Below are positions 24,309-32,954 of a stretch of DNA of 56,153 nucleotides, in pieces (the first letter of the stretch is position 1; every line of letters begins with the position of its first letter). This DNA is from Galbitalea sp036495225 (GTDB lineage Bacteria > Actinomycetota > Actinomycetes > Actinomycetales > Microbacteriaceae), in NCBI GenBank assembly GCA_036495225.1, contig DASXNG010000292.1, positions 1-56,153 on the forward strand. Reading direction: 5' to 3'. The notes under the pieces are model-generated. The model saw only the letters and a program-made list of their open reading frames with translations, had not been told where the DNA came from and ran no database searches. The position numbers and the translations under genes were made by a program.

Positions 24309-25744
24309 TGCGGTGCTGGGATCCGTCTGGTGGCGATGAGGTCGGAGAACCAGCGGGCACTGTCCTTCACGATTCGTTCCTGGGTCTCGTAGTCAACGCG
24401 CACGATTCCGAACCTCTTCGAATAGCCGTAGCTCCACTCGAAGTTGTCCATGAACGACCAGACGAGGTATCCGCGCAGGTCCACTCCGTGCGAAATCGCT
24501 CTGTGGGCCGCCGTGAAGTGGCGCTGTAAATAGTCGGTGCGGTCGCGGTCGTGCACGCGACCGTCGACCTCGACGTCATCGAACGCCGCGCCATTTTCGG
24601 TGATCACGAGCGGCAGTTCCGGGAACTCCTCGTGCAGGTCGACGAGCAGTTGCTCAAGTGCGTCGGGTGCGATGTTCCAGCCCATCGCCGTGTATGGCCC
24701 CGGTTGCGGCAGGAATTCGACATTGCGACTACCGGGCCATGGCGATCCGCCGACGTCGCGGTGGCCGTCGTTGTTAGCGCGGTCAGAGGTGCCGTCCCAC
24801 ATTTTGACCGTCGCAGTCGAGTAGTAGTTGACCCCGAGAAAGTCGATCGGCTGGTGGATGTGTTCGAGATCGCCCGCCTTCACGAACGACCAGTCCGTGA
24901 CATCCCGAGTGTCTTCGAGCAGGTCCGCTGGGTACTCGCCGTGCAGCAACGGGCCCGTGAAGGCACGGTTTGCCAGTGCGTCGATGCGGCGAATCGCTTC
25001 GGGCGAGGACTCGTCGTCACCGCGCAAAGCGTGGAAGTTGAGTGTGATCGAGTATTCGGCGTCCGGTTTAGTCACGACGTGGCGCAGCTCCTGCAGCGCG
25101 AGCCCGTGGCCGAGATTGAGGTGGTGCACCGACCTCAACGCGGCCTCATCATTGGTGCGTCCTGGCGCGTGGGCGCCCGAACCATAGCCGAGGTACGCGG
25201 AGCACCATGGCTCATTCAGCGACGTCCAGACCGCTACTCGATCGCCGAGCGCGCTGCCAACGATCGACGCGTATTCGGCGAACCGCAGTGCGGTGTCGCG
25301 TTCCGGCCAACCACCCGCATCCTCAAGCGCCTGCGGAAGATCCCAGTGGTAGAGCGTCGCAATCGGACGGATGCCCCGGTCGAGAAGCCCGTCGACGAGC
25401 CGGGAGTAAAACGCGAGACCCTTCTCGTTGACCTTGCCCGAACCAGTCGGCTGGATGCGCGGCCACGCGATCGAGAACCGGTACGCCTCGAGCCCGAGGC
25501 TCTTCATGAGGTCGAGATCCGCGGCAACCCGGTGGTAGTGATCGTCCGCGACATCCCCGGTGTCGCCGTTCACCACGCGACCCGGCGTGTGGCTGAAGGT
25601 GTCCCAAATCGACGGGCCACGACCGTCCTCTTGCGCAGCACCCTCGACCTGGTACGCCGCTGTTGCCGATCCGAAAAAGAAGCCGACGGGGAATTCGAGC
25701 CCGCTGTCGCGGTAGTCTGCGGATCCGTTAGTCACGAACTCCAT
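24305..25744 (-). CDS. GH1 beta-glucosidase
   Basis: A 479-residue glycoside hydrolase family 1 enzyme from ATG 25744 (the frame extends upstream, but without GH1-like sequence and into the divergent esterase gene). Family landmarks: GFFFGSATAAYQVEGA near the start, acid/base Glu178 in TSLNEPW and the nucleophile Glu383 in ITENGA. No signal peptide, so it is cytoplasmic and acts on imported disaccharides or oligosaccharides (beta-glucosides or xylosides). Co-transcribed with the ROK regulator through an ATGA overlap. Divergent from the CE7 esterase. Confidence 0.95.
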   Translation of the reverse strand: MEFVTNGSADYRDSGLEFPVGFFFGSATAAYQVEGAAQEDGRGPSIWDTFSHTPGRVVNGDTGDVADDHYHRVAADLDLMKSLGLEAYRFSIAWPRIQPTGSGKVNEKGLAFYSRLVDGLLDRGIRPIATLYHWDLPQALEDAGGWPERDTALRFAEYASIVGSALGDRVAVWTSLNEPWCSAYLGYGSGAHAPGRTNDEAALRSVHHLNLGHGLALQELRHVVTKPDAEYSITLNFHALRGDDESSPEAIRRIDALANRAFTGPLLHGEYPADLLEDTRDVTDWSFVKAGDLEHIHQPIDFLGVNYYSTATVKMWDGTSDRANNDGHRDVGGSPWPGSRNVEFLPQPGPYTAMGWNIAPDALEQLLVDLHEEFPELPLVITENGAAFDDVEVDGRVHDRDRTDYLQRHFTAAHRAISHGVDLRGYLVWSFMDNFEWSYGYSKRFGIVRVDYETQERIVKDSARWFSDLIATRRIPAPQ

Positions 25745-25816
25745 CTTGGTCCATGGTTCGCGCAGCGGAGATTTTGGCACGTCTCGCACCGTAAATAACG
25801 CACAGCCGGGTGAGGC

Positions 25817-25822
25817 TAATAT
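25817..25822 (+). promoter_or_regulatory. -10 of the CE7 esterase gene
   Basis: TAATAT, followed by seven bases (CGCGTTC) and then the GTG start codon: a leaderless promoter. No good -35 is seen. Confidence 0.65.
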
Positions 25823-25829
25823 CGCGTTC

Positions 25830-26801
25830 GTGCCTAATACAGACCTGCCCATCGATGACCTGCGAACGTACCGACCGGACATCGCTGAGCCAGCAGACTT
25901 CGACGCATTCTGGGCGAAGACGATTGCGGAATCGCGCGCGGCTGGTGGCGCGCTCAAGCTTGTCCGGGCGGACACGCCGTTCACAGAGCTCGAGGTGCTG
26001 GACTTCACGTTTCCCGGGTTCGGCGGCGAGCCGATCCGAGCCTGGATCACCAAGCCGCGCGGCGATGAGCCTCGCCCGACCGTGCTCGAATACCTCGGCT
26101 ACAACGGCGGACGAGGCCTGGCTGGCGAACGCCCGCATTGGGCGGCGGCAGGCTTCGTGCACATTCTCATGGATACCCGCGGCCAGGGAAGCGAGTGGGG
26201 CACTGGCGGAGACACCCCGGATCCGCACGGCTCCGGGCCGGCAGCCACCGGCTTCATGACCCGCGGAATAACCGACCCAGCCGAATATTTCTACCGCCGC
26301 GTCTTCACCGATGCCGTCAGGCTGGTCGACGCCGCAAAGACACTGCCCTTCGTCGACCCGAACCGGATTGCGGTCACGGGCGGCAGCCAGGGCGGCGGCA
26401 TCTCGCTCGCGGTCGCTGGACTCTCGGAGGGGCTCGTCGCGGTCATGCCGGATGTCCCGTTCCTCTCTAACTTCCGGCGCTCGATCGAGGTCGCAACGAC
26501 CACCCCCTTCATCGAGATCGCCCGGTACTTGGGTGTGCACCGCGACCAGGAGCGCCAGGTCTTTGACACGCTCGCCTACTTTGACGGAGTGAATTTCGCG
26601 AAACGCGCCACTGCTCCCGCGCTGTTCTCGGTCGCACTCATGGACGAGATCGTGCCGCCGTCTGGCGTGTTCGCCGCGTACAACTGGTACGCGGGCGAGG
26701 ACCGCGAGCTCAAGGTTTACCCCTTCAACAACCACGAGGGTGGGACTTTCTACCAGTGGCATGCGCAAGCCGCCTGGCTCGGCGAGCGGCTCGCTCGCTA
26801 G
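25830..26801 (+). CDS. CE7 acetyl xylan esterase/cephalosporin C deacetylase
   Basis: A 323-residue alpha/beta hydrolase of carbohydrate esterase family 7. The signature RGQGS is at 117-121, the nucleophile Ser186 in GGSQGG, with Asp272 and His302 completing the triad. No signal peptide, as usual for intracellular CE7 enzymes that deacetylate imported xylooligosaccharides. The GTG start at 25830 was chosen because TAATAT lies seven bases upstream and a Shine-Dalgarno is missing. It lies upstream of xylA on the same strand and divergent from the beta-glucosidase, fitting a xylan-utilisation module. Confidence 0.93.
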   Translation: MPNTDLPIDDLRTYRPDIAEPADFDAFWAKTIAESRAAGGALKLVRADTPFTELEVLDFTFPGFGGEPIRAWITKPRGDEPRPTVLEYLGYNGGRGLAGERPHWAAAGFVHILMDTRGQGSEWGTGGDTPDPHGSGPAATGFMTRGITDPAEYFYRRVFTDAVRLVDAAKTLPFVDPNRIAVTGGSQGGGISLAVAGLSEGLVAVMPDVPFLSNFRRSIEVATTTPFIEIARYLGVHRDQERQVFDTLAYFDGVNFAKRATAPALFSVALMDEIVPPSGVFAAYNWYAGEDRELKVYPFNNHEGGTFYQWHAQAAWLGERLAR

Positions 26802-26858
26802 GCCTCATCCGAGCCGGGCGCCGAGGTAGCGCTGGTCGCAATCCTTCGCGAAATGCGA

Positions 26859-26876
26859 TAAGTTGGGGAAAACAAC
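26859..26876 (+). promoter_or_regulatory. Candidate xylA promoter with overlapping operator
   Basis: TAAGTT (26859-26864) is a TANNNT -10 candidate upstream of xylA. It overlaps the inverted repeat GTTG-N7-CAAC (26862-26876), a plausible site for the ROK regulator encoded nearby. An AGGAG Shine-Dalgarno for xylA follows about 40 bases on. Confidence 0.4.
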
Positions 26877-26918
26877 AATTTCGCGGTACTGCCGCGTTCA
26901 CTGGCGAACAGGAGCATC

Positions 26919-28112
26919 ATGGCTGCCACACCCACCCGCGAAGACAAGTTCTCATTCGGACTCTGGACGATCGGATACAACGGCGCCGACCCGTTCGGCG
27001 GCCCAACCCGCGCCCCGCTCGACGTCGTGCACGCGGTCGAGAAACTCGCCGAGATCGGTGCATACGGACTCACCTTCCACGACGACGACCTCTTCCCGTT
27101 CGGATCGACTGACGCGGAGCGCCAGAAGCAGATCGACCGCCTCAAGGGCGCACTCGACGCGACCGGCCTGATCATCCCGATGGTGACCACCAACCTGTTC
27201 AGCGCTCCCGTCTTCAAGGACGGCGGCTTCACGTCCAACGATCGCGCCGTACGTCGTTTTGCGCTGCGCAAGGCGCTTCGACAGCTGGACCTCGGCGCAG
27301 AGCTCGGCGCCAAGACGTTCGTCATGTGGGGCGGCCGCGAGGGCGCGGAGTACGACTCTGCGAAAGACATCCGTAACGCTCTCGAGCGTTACCGCGAAGG
27401 CGTCAACCTGTTCGCGCAGTACGTCACCGACAAGGGCTACGACATCCGCTTCGCGATCGAGCCGAAGCCGAACGAGCCACGCGGCGACATCCTGCTCCCC
27501 ACGGTTGGCCACGCGATCGCGTTCATCTCCACCCTCGAGCGCCCAGAGCTGTTCGGCGTCAACCCGGAGGTCGGGCACGAGCAGATGGCCGGGCTGAACT
27601 TCGCCTCCGGCATCGCCCAGGCGCTGTACCAGGAGAAGCTGTACCACATCGACCTCAACGGCCAGCGGGGCATCAAGTACGACCAGGACCTCGTGTTCGG
27701 GCACGGTGACCTGTACAACGCATTCGCGCTCGTCGACCTGCTCGAGAACGGTGGGCCGAACGGTGGCCAGGCTTACACGGGCCCACGTCACTTCGACTAC
27801 AAGCCGTCACGCACCGAGGACGAGACCGGCGTCTGGGACTCCGCCAAGGCGAACATCGCGAACTACCTGATGCTGAAGGAACGCGCAGCGGCCTTCCGCG
27901 CCGACCCCGAGGTGCAGGAGGCGCTCGCCGCATCCCGTGTGCCGGAGCTGTCGGTTCCGACGCTCGCGGAAGGCGAGACGTACGACGACCTGCTCGCGGA
28001 CCGCGCCTCGTTCGAAGACTTCGACCCGACGCCGTACTACAACGGCAACGGGTTCGGCTTCGTCCGCCTGCAGCAGCTGGCCACCGAGCACCTGCTCGGC
28101 TTCCGCGCCTAG
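26919..28112 (+). CDS. xylA: Xylose isomerase
   Basis: A 397-residue class I (actinobacterial type) xylose isomerase converting xylose to xylulose. Landmarks are LTFHDDDLFPFG (catalytic His/Asp), VMWGGREGAEYDSAKD, IEPKPNEPRGDI (metal Glu), GHEQMAGLNF, and HIDLNGQRGIKYDQDLVFGHGD (metal ligands and Lys). It has an AGGAG Shine-Dalgarno. xylB follows after 95 bases containing a strong hairpin. Confidence 0.97.
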   Translation: MAATPTREDKFSFGLWTIGYNGADPFGGPTRAPLDVVHAVEKLAEIGAYGLTFHDDDLFPFGSTDAERQKQIDRLKGALDATGLIIPMVTTNLFSAPVFKDGGFTSNDRAVRRFALRKALRQLDLGAELGAKTFVMWGGREGAEYDSAKDIRNALERYREGVNLFAQYVTDKGYDIRFAIEPKPNEPRGDILLPTVGHAIAFISTLERPELFGVNPEVGHEQMAGLNFASGIAQALYQEKLYHIDLNGQRGIKYDQDLVFGHGDLYNAFALVDLLENGGPNGGQAYTGPRHFDYKPSRTEDETGVWDSAKANIANYLMLKERAAAFRADPEVQEALAASRVPELSVPTLAEGETYDDLLADRASFEDFDPTPYYNGNGFGFVRLQQLATEHLLGFRA

Positions 28113-28126
28113 TCACCGCTTGTCGT

Positions 28127-28182
28127 GAGTTGCCCGCTTCTGCTGAGTTATCATGTTCGATCTCAGCAGAAGTGGGCAACTC
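28127..28182 (+). terminator. Long hairpin between xylA and xylB
   Basis: GAGTTGCCC-g-CTTCTGCTGAG (28127-28147) pairs with CTCAGCAGAAG-t-GGGCAACTC (28162-28182): 20 base pairs with a single mismatch around a 14-base loop. There is no U-tract. It may act as a partial terminator, as a 3'-end stabiliser for xylA mRNA, or be a palindromic repeat inserted in the operon. Confidence 0.7.
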
Positions 28183-28207
28183 GCGTGCCTGATCGAAGGA
28201 ATTCACT

Positions 28208-29629
28208 ATGACGCTCGTCGCTGGAGTCGACTCGTCCACCCAGAGCTGCAAGGTCGTCATCCGCGACCTCGAGACTGGCGCCGTCGTGCGCACTGGTCGC
28301 GCATCTCACCCCGAGGGTACGGAGGTCGATCCGAACGCCTGGTGGGACGCCCTCCTCGAGGCGATTCGGGACGCCGGCGGCATTCAGGATGTCGCGGCCA
28401 TCTCCATCGGCGGGCAACAGCACGGCATGGTGGTGCTCGATGCGGGCGGCAACGTCATCCGTCCGGCCTTGCTCTGGAACGACACCCGCTCGGCCCAGGC
28501 CGCGCTCGACCTGATCGACGAGGTTGGGGCAACCGAGTTCGCTCGGCGCACCGGCACCGTTCCCGTCGCCTCCTTCACCATCACCAAGCTTCGTTGGCTC
28601 GCGGATGCCGAGCCCGAGAACGCCAACCGCGTCGCGGCCGTCGCGCTCCCCCACGACTGGCTCACCTGGCGACTGCGCGGTTTCGGACCCGAGAACCCCG
28701 TGCTCACCGAGCTCACGACTGACCGCTCCGATGCGAGCGGCACGAGCTACTTCAACTCTGTCACCAACAGGTACGACTACGACCTGCTCGCACGGGCCCT
28801 CCGCCGCGGTGTCGAAAATTCAGGAGTTTCGTCACTGCCGATCCTCCCGAAGGTTTTGAATCCGGGCGACGTCGTCGGCCACCTCGACGGATCTCCTGAA
28901 TTTTCGACAAGCACGGTTGTCGGGGTTGGGGCTGGCGACAACGCCGGTGCCGCGCTCGGCCTCGGCGCCAGCACGGGCGACGTCGTCGTGTCGATCGGCA
29001 CGAGCGGCACCGTCTTCGCGGTGACCGACGGCCCGGCCCACGATGCGAGTGGCACGGTCGCCGGATTCGCGGATGCCGCTGGCGGCTACCTCCCGCTCAT
29101 AGCGACCCTGAATGCCGCACGCGTGTTGGATGCCATCGCACGACTGCTCGGTGTCGATCACGCCGAGCTTGGCAGCCTCGCACTCCAGGCCGAGCCGGGC
29201 TCCGGCGGCGCTGTGCTTCACCCGTACTTCGAGGGCGAACGCACGCCCAACCTCCCGGACGCCACCGCGACACTGTCCGGACTCACCCTGGCTTCAACGA
29301 GCCGGCACAATCTCGCGCGGGCCGCGATCGAGGGCATGCTGTGCGGTCTCGCCGATGGTCTCGACGCCGTGCGTGGCCAGGGGGTCATCGCGACCCGCCT
29401 GCTGCTGATCGGTGGCGCTGCGCAGAATCCTGCCGTTGCCGCCATCGCAGCACAAGTCTTCGACGTGCCCGTTCAGGTGCCCGAGCCGGCTGAGTACGTC
29501 GCGTTCGGCGCGGCAGTGCAAGCCGCCTGGGCGCTCACCGGTGAACGGCCGGAGTGGCCGGTCAGCGTGACCAACAGTCCGCTGCCCGACCACAGAGCCG
29601 TCATCCGCGAGCAGTACGCGACGTCCTAA
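28208..29629 (+). CDS. xylB: Xylulokinase
   Basis: A 473-residue FGGY-family kinase phosphorylating D-xylulose to xylulose 5-phosphate. The N-terminal phosphate loop is GVDSSTQSCKVVIRD, followed by GGQQHGMVVLD and LLWNDTRS. The C-terminal ATPase half carries VVVSIGTSGTVF and LLIGGAAQNPAVAAI. The length is typical. It follows xylA and completes the route from xylose to the pentose phosphate pathway. It converges on the membrane glycosyltransferase gene, with its stop five bases from theirs. Confidence 0.96.
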   Translation: MTLVAGVDSSTQSCKVVIRDLETGAVVRTGRASHPEGTEVDPNAWWDALLEAIRDAGGIQDVAAISIGGQQHGMVVLDAGGNVIRPALLWNDTRSAQAALDLIDEVGATEFARRTGTVPVASFTITKLRWLADAEPENANRVAAVALPHDWLTWRLRGFGPENPVLTELTTDRSDASGTSYFNSVTNRYDYDLLARALRRGVENSGVSSLPILPKVLNPGDVVGHLDGSPEFSTSTVVGVGAGDNAGAALGLGASTGDVVVSIGTSGTVFAVTDGPAHDASGTVAGFADAAGGYLPLIATLNAARVLDAIARLLGVDHAELGSLALQAEPGSGGAVLHPYFEGERTPNLPDATATLSGLTLASTSRHNLARAAIEGMLCGLADGLDAVRGQGVIATRLLLIGGAAQNPAVAAIAAQVFDVPVQVPEPAEYVAFGAAVQAAWALTGERPEWPVSVTNSPLPDHRAVIREQYATS

Positions 29630-31626
29630 TTCGCCGTCGTCAGGTCGTAGAGTGTCGCGCCATCCACCGTCTTCGCGGTGAAGTTCGCTGCCACCCACGA
29701 TGAGATCTGGGATGACACGTTCGACCCGCCGTTCGACGCTCCGACGCTTCCGCCGATGAAGTAGTGGATCTTGCCTGCCGCGACGTCCGCCTTGAACTGA
29801 GCAAGCGTCGGGGACGGATCGCTCCCGTTGAACCCGCCGATCGGCATGACGGCCTCCTCGGTCGCCAGTTGGTAGCCGGCCGCGCTGTCCGAACCGATCG
29901 CGGCAGCCACCCAGGTGTACTTGGACGCGTCGGTCTTGAGCAGGGTCGCGAGCGCCGCGCCGACACTCCCGCTGTTCAGCAGTGCTCCGGCGCCCCCACC
30001 GCCGAAGCCACCTCGGCCACCGGTCGGGGCGGTTCCGGCCTGGGCGCGCGGCGCTGTTCCACCCGGAGCCTGGCCGCCGAAGGTGCCGCGACCCGCGAAC
30101 CCGCCGCCCCGCCCGCCCGTCGCGCTCGCCACCGTCGGCCCGGCGGTCACGATTGAACCTGAGTGCGGCGTCGTGATCGTCTCGATCGTGTACGCGGTCG
30201 GCGCAAGCAGGGCGGCGCTCAGCGTGGCCGCGAGGGTGGCCACCGCCATCCGCTTCGCTCGCTGCGGAAACAGCAGCATGACGGCAGCCCCGACGCCGAG
30301 CACGAGGACGACCCACTTGAGCCACGGCAGCCAGTCGCTCGCCTCACCGAGCAACACGAAGGCCCACATCGCCGTCCCCAGCACGGTGGCCGCCGCGATG
30401 ATGCGTGCCCACGGCTCACCACGGAACGACCACAGCACCGCGGCCCCCATCGCCACGGTTCCGGCGAGCGCGGGGGCCATGGCAACCGTGTAGTAGGCGT
30501 GGAAGATTCCCTGCGCGAAGCTGAAGGTAAGACCGGTGATCACAAGCCAGGCCGTGAAGAGCAGCAGCGTCGCGCGGCGGAGGTCCGTGCGCTTGCCCCG
30601 CATGACGATGAGCGAAACGACAGCGAGCAGAAGCGCCGCGGGCAACAGCCACGCGATTTGGCCGCCGATCTCATCTTCGAAGAGGCGCAGGATGCCGGTG
30701 GCTCCCCACATTCCGCCCGCGGCCGTGCCGCCTGCGCCCCCCGTGACACTCCCCGTCTCGCTCCCGGTCAGACGACCGAAGCCGTTGTAGCCAAAGGTCA
30801 GTTCCAGGAAGCTGTTGGTCTGCGAGCCGCCGATGTATGGGCGCAGGTTCGCGGGCACGAGGGTGACGATCGCAACCCACCACCCGGCAGAGACGATGAC
30901 TGCTCCCAACGCTGCAAACAGGTGCCACAAACGGCGCCACCAGTTTCCCGGCGCTGCGATCATGTACACGCCGGCGAGCGCCGGCAGGATGACAAACGCC
31001 TGCAACTGCTTGGTCAGGAATCCGAGCCCGACCATGGCGCCAGCCAACAGAACCCAGCGCAGCTTGCCGGACTGGATGCCGCGAACCGTGAAGTACACCG
31101 AAAGGCTCAGCAACAACACCAGCAGTGCGTCCGGGTTGTTGAACCGGAACATCAGGGCGGCTACCGGAGTCACAGCCAGCACTCCACCGGCGAGCAGCGC
31201 GGTCCGTGCCGAGAACGACCGTCGCACCGTCGCGTAGACGACAGCGACCGTCGCGACACCCATGAGTGCCTCCGGCCAGAGGATGTTGAACGACGACAGC
31301 CCGAAGACGCGCACCGACAGGGCCATGATCCAGAGGCTCGCCGGCGGCTTGTCGACCGTGATCGAGTTGGATGCGTCGGACGAGCCGTAGAAGAACGCCT
31401 CCCAGTTGTTGGAGCCGGCCTGCACAGCAGCCGAGTAGAACGAGTTCGCCCATCCACTGGCCGACAAGTCCCACAGGTAGAGGAACGCCGTCAGCCCCAG
31501 CAGCCCCAGCAATGCCGGACGCTCCCACCGAGCGGATGTCGCGGAACCGAGCACCAGCGCCTTGAGCCATTCCGAGAAACTCCGTCGACCGCTGGGCAGT
31601 TTCACGTTTGCGGTTGTCGCCGTCAT
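29626..31626 (-). CDS. GT39-like polytopic glycosyltransferase (ArnT/PMT type)
   Basis: A 666-residue membrane glycosyltransferase of the dolichyl-phosphomannose mannosyltransferase/ArnT superfamily. The first extracellular loop has the catalytic-type segment ITVDKPPASLWIMALSVRVFG (conserved DKPP), followed by about ten membrane segments to roughly residue 500. A Gly-rich linker (GGRGGGFAGRGTFGGQAPGG) leads to a C-terminal soluble domain (KYTWVAAAIGSDSAAGYQLATEEAVMPIGGFNGSDP). ATG 31626 overlaps the stop of the upstream glycosyltransferase gene (ATGA). Together they likely transfer a polyprenyl-linked sugar to a cell-surface acceptor. Convergent with xylB: the stop codons overlap by four bases. 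Confidence 0.9.
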   Translation of the reverse strand: MTATTANVKLPSGRRSFSEWLKALVLGSATSARWERPALLGLLGLTAFLYLWDLSASGWANSFYSAAVQAGSNNWEAFFYGSSDASNSITVDKPPASLWIMALSVRVFGLSSFNILWPEALMGVATVAVVYATVRRSFSARTALLAGGVLAVTPVAALMFRFNNPDALLVLLLSLSVYFTVRGIQSGKLRWVLLAGAMVGLGFLTKQLQAFVILPALAGVYMIAAPGNWWRRLWHLFAALGAVIVSAGWWVAIVTLVPANLRPYIGGSQTNSFLELTFGYNGFGRLTGSETGSVTGGAGGTAAGGMWGATGILRLFEDEIGGQIAWLLPAALLLAVVSLIVMRGKRTDLRRATLLLFTAWLVITGLTFSFAQGIFHAYYTVAMAPALAGTVAMGAAVLWSFRGEPWARIIAAATVLGTAMWAFVLLGEASDWLPWLKWVVLVLGVGAAVMLLFPQRAKRMAVATLAATLSAALLAPTAYTIETITTPHSGSIVTAGPTVASATGGRGGGFAGRGTFGGQAPGGTAPRAQAGTAPTGGRGGFGGGGAGALLNSGSVGAALATLLKTDASKYTWVAAAIGSDSAAGYQLATEEAVMPIGGFNGSDPSPTLAQFKADVAAGKIHYFIGGSVGASNGGSNVSSQISSWVAANFTAKTVDGATLYDLTTAN

Positions 31627-32876
31627 GATTGGACCGCCTTCTGCGCCGCAAATAGTGCTTCGTCGTGGACGCCGTTTCCCGTCTGGGCCGGGGTGCGGTG
31701 CGTGCGGAATACCCACACGCGTAACAGCACGAAGCGAAGCGCGGTAGCGAGCAGGTTCGCGAACATCAGCACGACGAGGTCCGCGGTCCTGCTGGCATCC
31801 GGATTGATGGCGTGCAGTTCAAGCAGTGAACCGCTCGTAATGATCCACGCCATAAGGAAGACAATCAGTCCCTGGAACTGGTGGGTCATTGCTCGCGATC
31901 TCCCGCGAACCCCGAAAGTGAATCTGCGGTTCGCCGCCGTGTTCCCGACCGCGGTGATCAGCAGCGCGAGAAAGTTGGCCGCGAACCCCGACATGATGCC
32001 CGAGAAGAGCAGGTATAGCAGGGCGTACGCCGCCGTTGACAGCAGCCCGACCGCGAGAAAGCGGACGACCTGACCGAAGAAGGTTGGTGGTGTCGGCGGA
32101 TCGAAAGGCGGTCTGCCGAATTCGGCATACAGGCGATCAACGGGGATGCGGCCGCTCACCAGTCCGCGAGTGACCCGCAGCATGCCCTTCAGGTCTTCGC
32201 GCGCGGTCGACACGATGTCGACACGGCTGTCCGGGTCATCCACCCAGTCCACCGGTACCTCGTGGATGCGCAACCCGCTGCGCTCGGCAAGAATCAGCAA
32301 CTCCGTGTCGAAGAACCAACCGTTGTCCTCGACCAGGGGAAGCAGTTCGGCTGCGACATCCGTTCGCATCGCCTTGAATCCGCACTGAGCGTCCGAGAAA
32401 GTCGCACCCATCATTCTGCGGAGGAGAAAGTTGTATGAGCGTGACACGAATTCGCGCTTGCCGCCTCTCGTCACTCGAGCCGAAGGCGCAAGCCTGGTGC
32501 CGATCGCGAGATCCGAATGCGCAGACAGCAGTGGCGCGACCAGCGGCGGCAGACCGCGCAGGTCGGTCGAGAGATCGACGTCAACGTATGCGACCACCCG
32601 CGCCCTCGATGCGAGCCAGGTCTGCTTGAGCGCACGCCCGCGACCCTTCTCGTCGAGGTGCACCGCGAACACCCGATCGAGCTCCCGGCCGAGTTCCCTG
32701 GCGATCTCAAACGTCGAGTCTGTCGACGAGTTGTCGGCGATCGTGATGCGCCATGGCACCTCGAATTCGGCGGCCAGGTAGCGGTGTAGCGTGCGAATGC
32801 TCTGTTCGAGCGAGGTTCGCTCGTTGTACACGGGGACGACGACCTCAAGGGCGAGTGGTTCTGTCGGTGTGTTCAT
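31623..32876 (-). CDS. GT2 polyprenyl-phosphate glycosyltransferase fused to GtrA domain
   Basis: A 417-residue fusion. Residues 1-245 are a GT2 (DPM1-like) glycosyltransferase: EVVVPVYNERTSLEQSI at the start, YVDVDLSTDLRGLPPL with the metal-binding DXD, QCGFKAMRTDVA, then GWFFDTELLILAE. Residues from about 280 are a GtrA-like four-helix membrane domain (FLAVGLLSTAAYALLYLLF, NTAANRRFTFGVRG). Such fusions make and flip polyprenyl-phosphate sugars. The stop overlaps the GT39-like start, so donor synthesis and transfer are probably coupled. A GTG three codons upstream (32885) is the alternative start. Confidence 0.92.
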   Translation of the reverse strand: MNTPTEPLALEVVVPVYNERTSLEQSIRTLHRYLAAEFEVPWRITIADNSSTDSTFEIARELGRELDRVFAVHLDEKGRGRALKQTWLASRARVVAYVDVDLSTDLRGLPPLVAPLLSAHSDLAIGTRLAPSARVTRGGKREFVSRSYNFLLRRMMGATFSDAQCGFKAMRTDVAAELLPLVEDNGWFFDTELLILAERSGLRIHEVPVDWVDDPDSRVDIVSTAREDLKGMLRVTRGLVSGRIPVDRLYAEFGRPPFDPPTPPTFFGQVVRFLAVGLLSTAAYALLYLLFSGIMSGFAANFLALLITAVGNTAANRRFTFGVRGRSRAMTHQFQGLIVFLMAWIITSGSLLELHAINPDASRTADLVVLMFANLLATALRFVLLRVWVFRTHRTPAQTGNGVHDEALFAAQKAVQS

Positions 32877-32954
32877 GCCGACCACTCAACGCGGCGACGC
32901 TATCGCATTCCTATGAACCTTCTGGGTCAGTCTTATGAGTGACTAAGAGCGACT

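Noticed and set aside
30163..32073. A 636-codon plus-strand frame opposite the glycosyltransferases
   Set aside because: It is an antisense shadow of two well-defined membrane protein genes, with Arg/His/Gln-rich composition and no domain.
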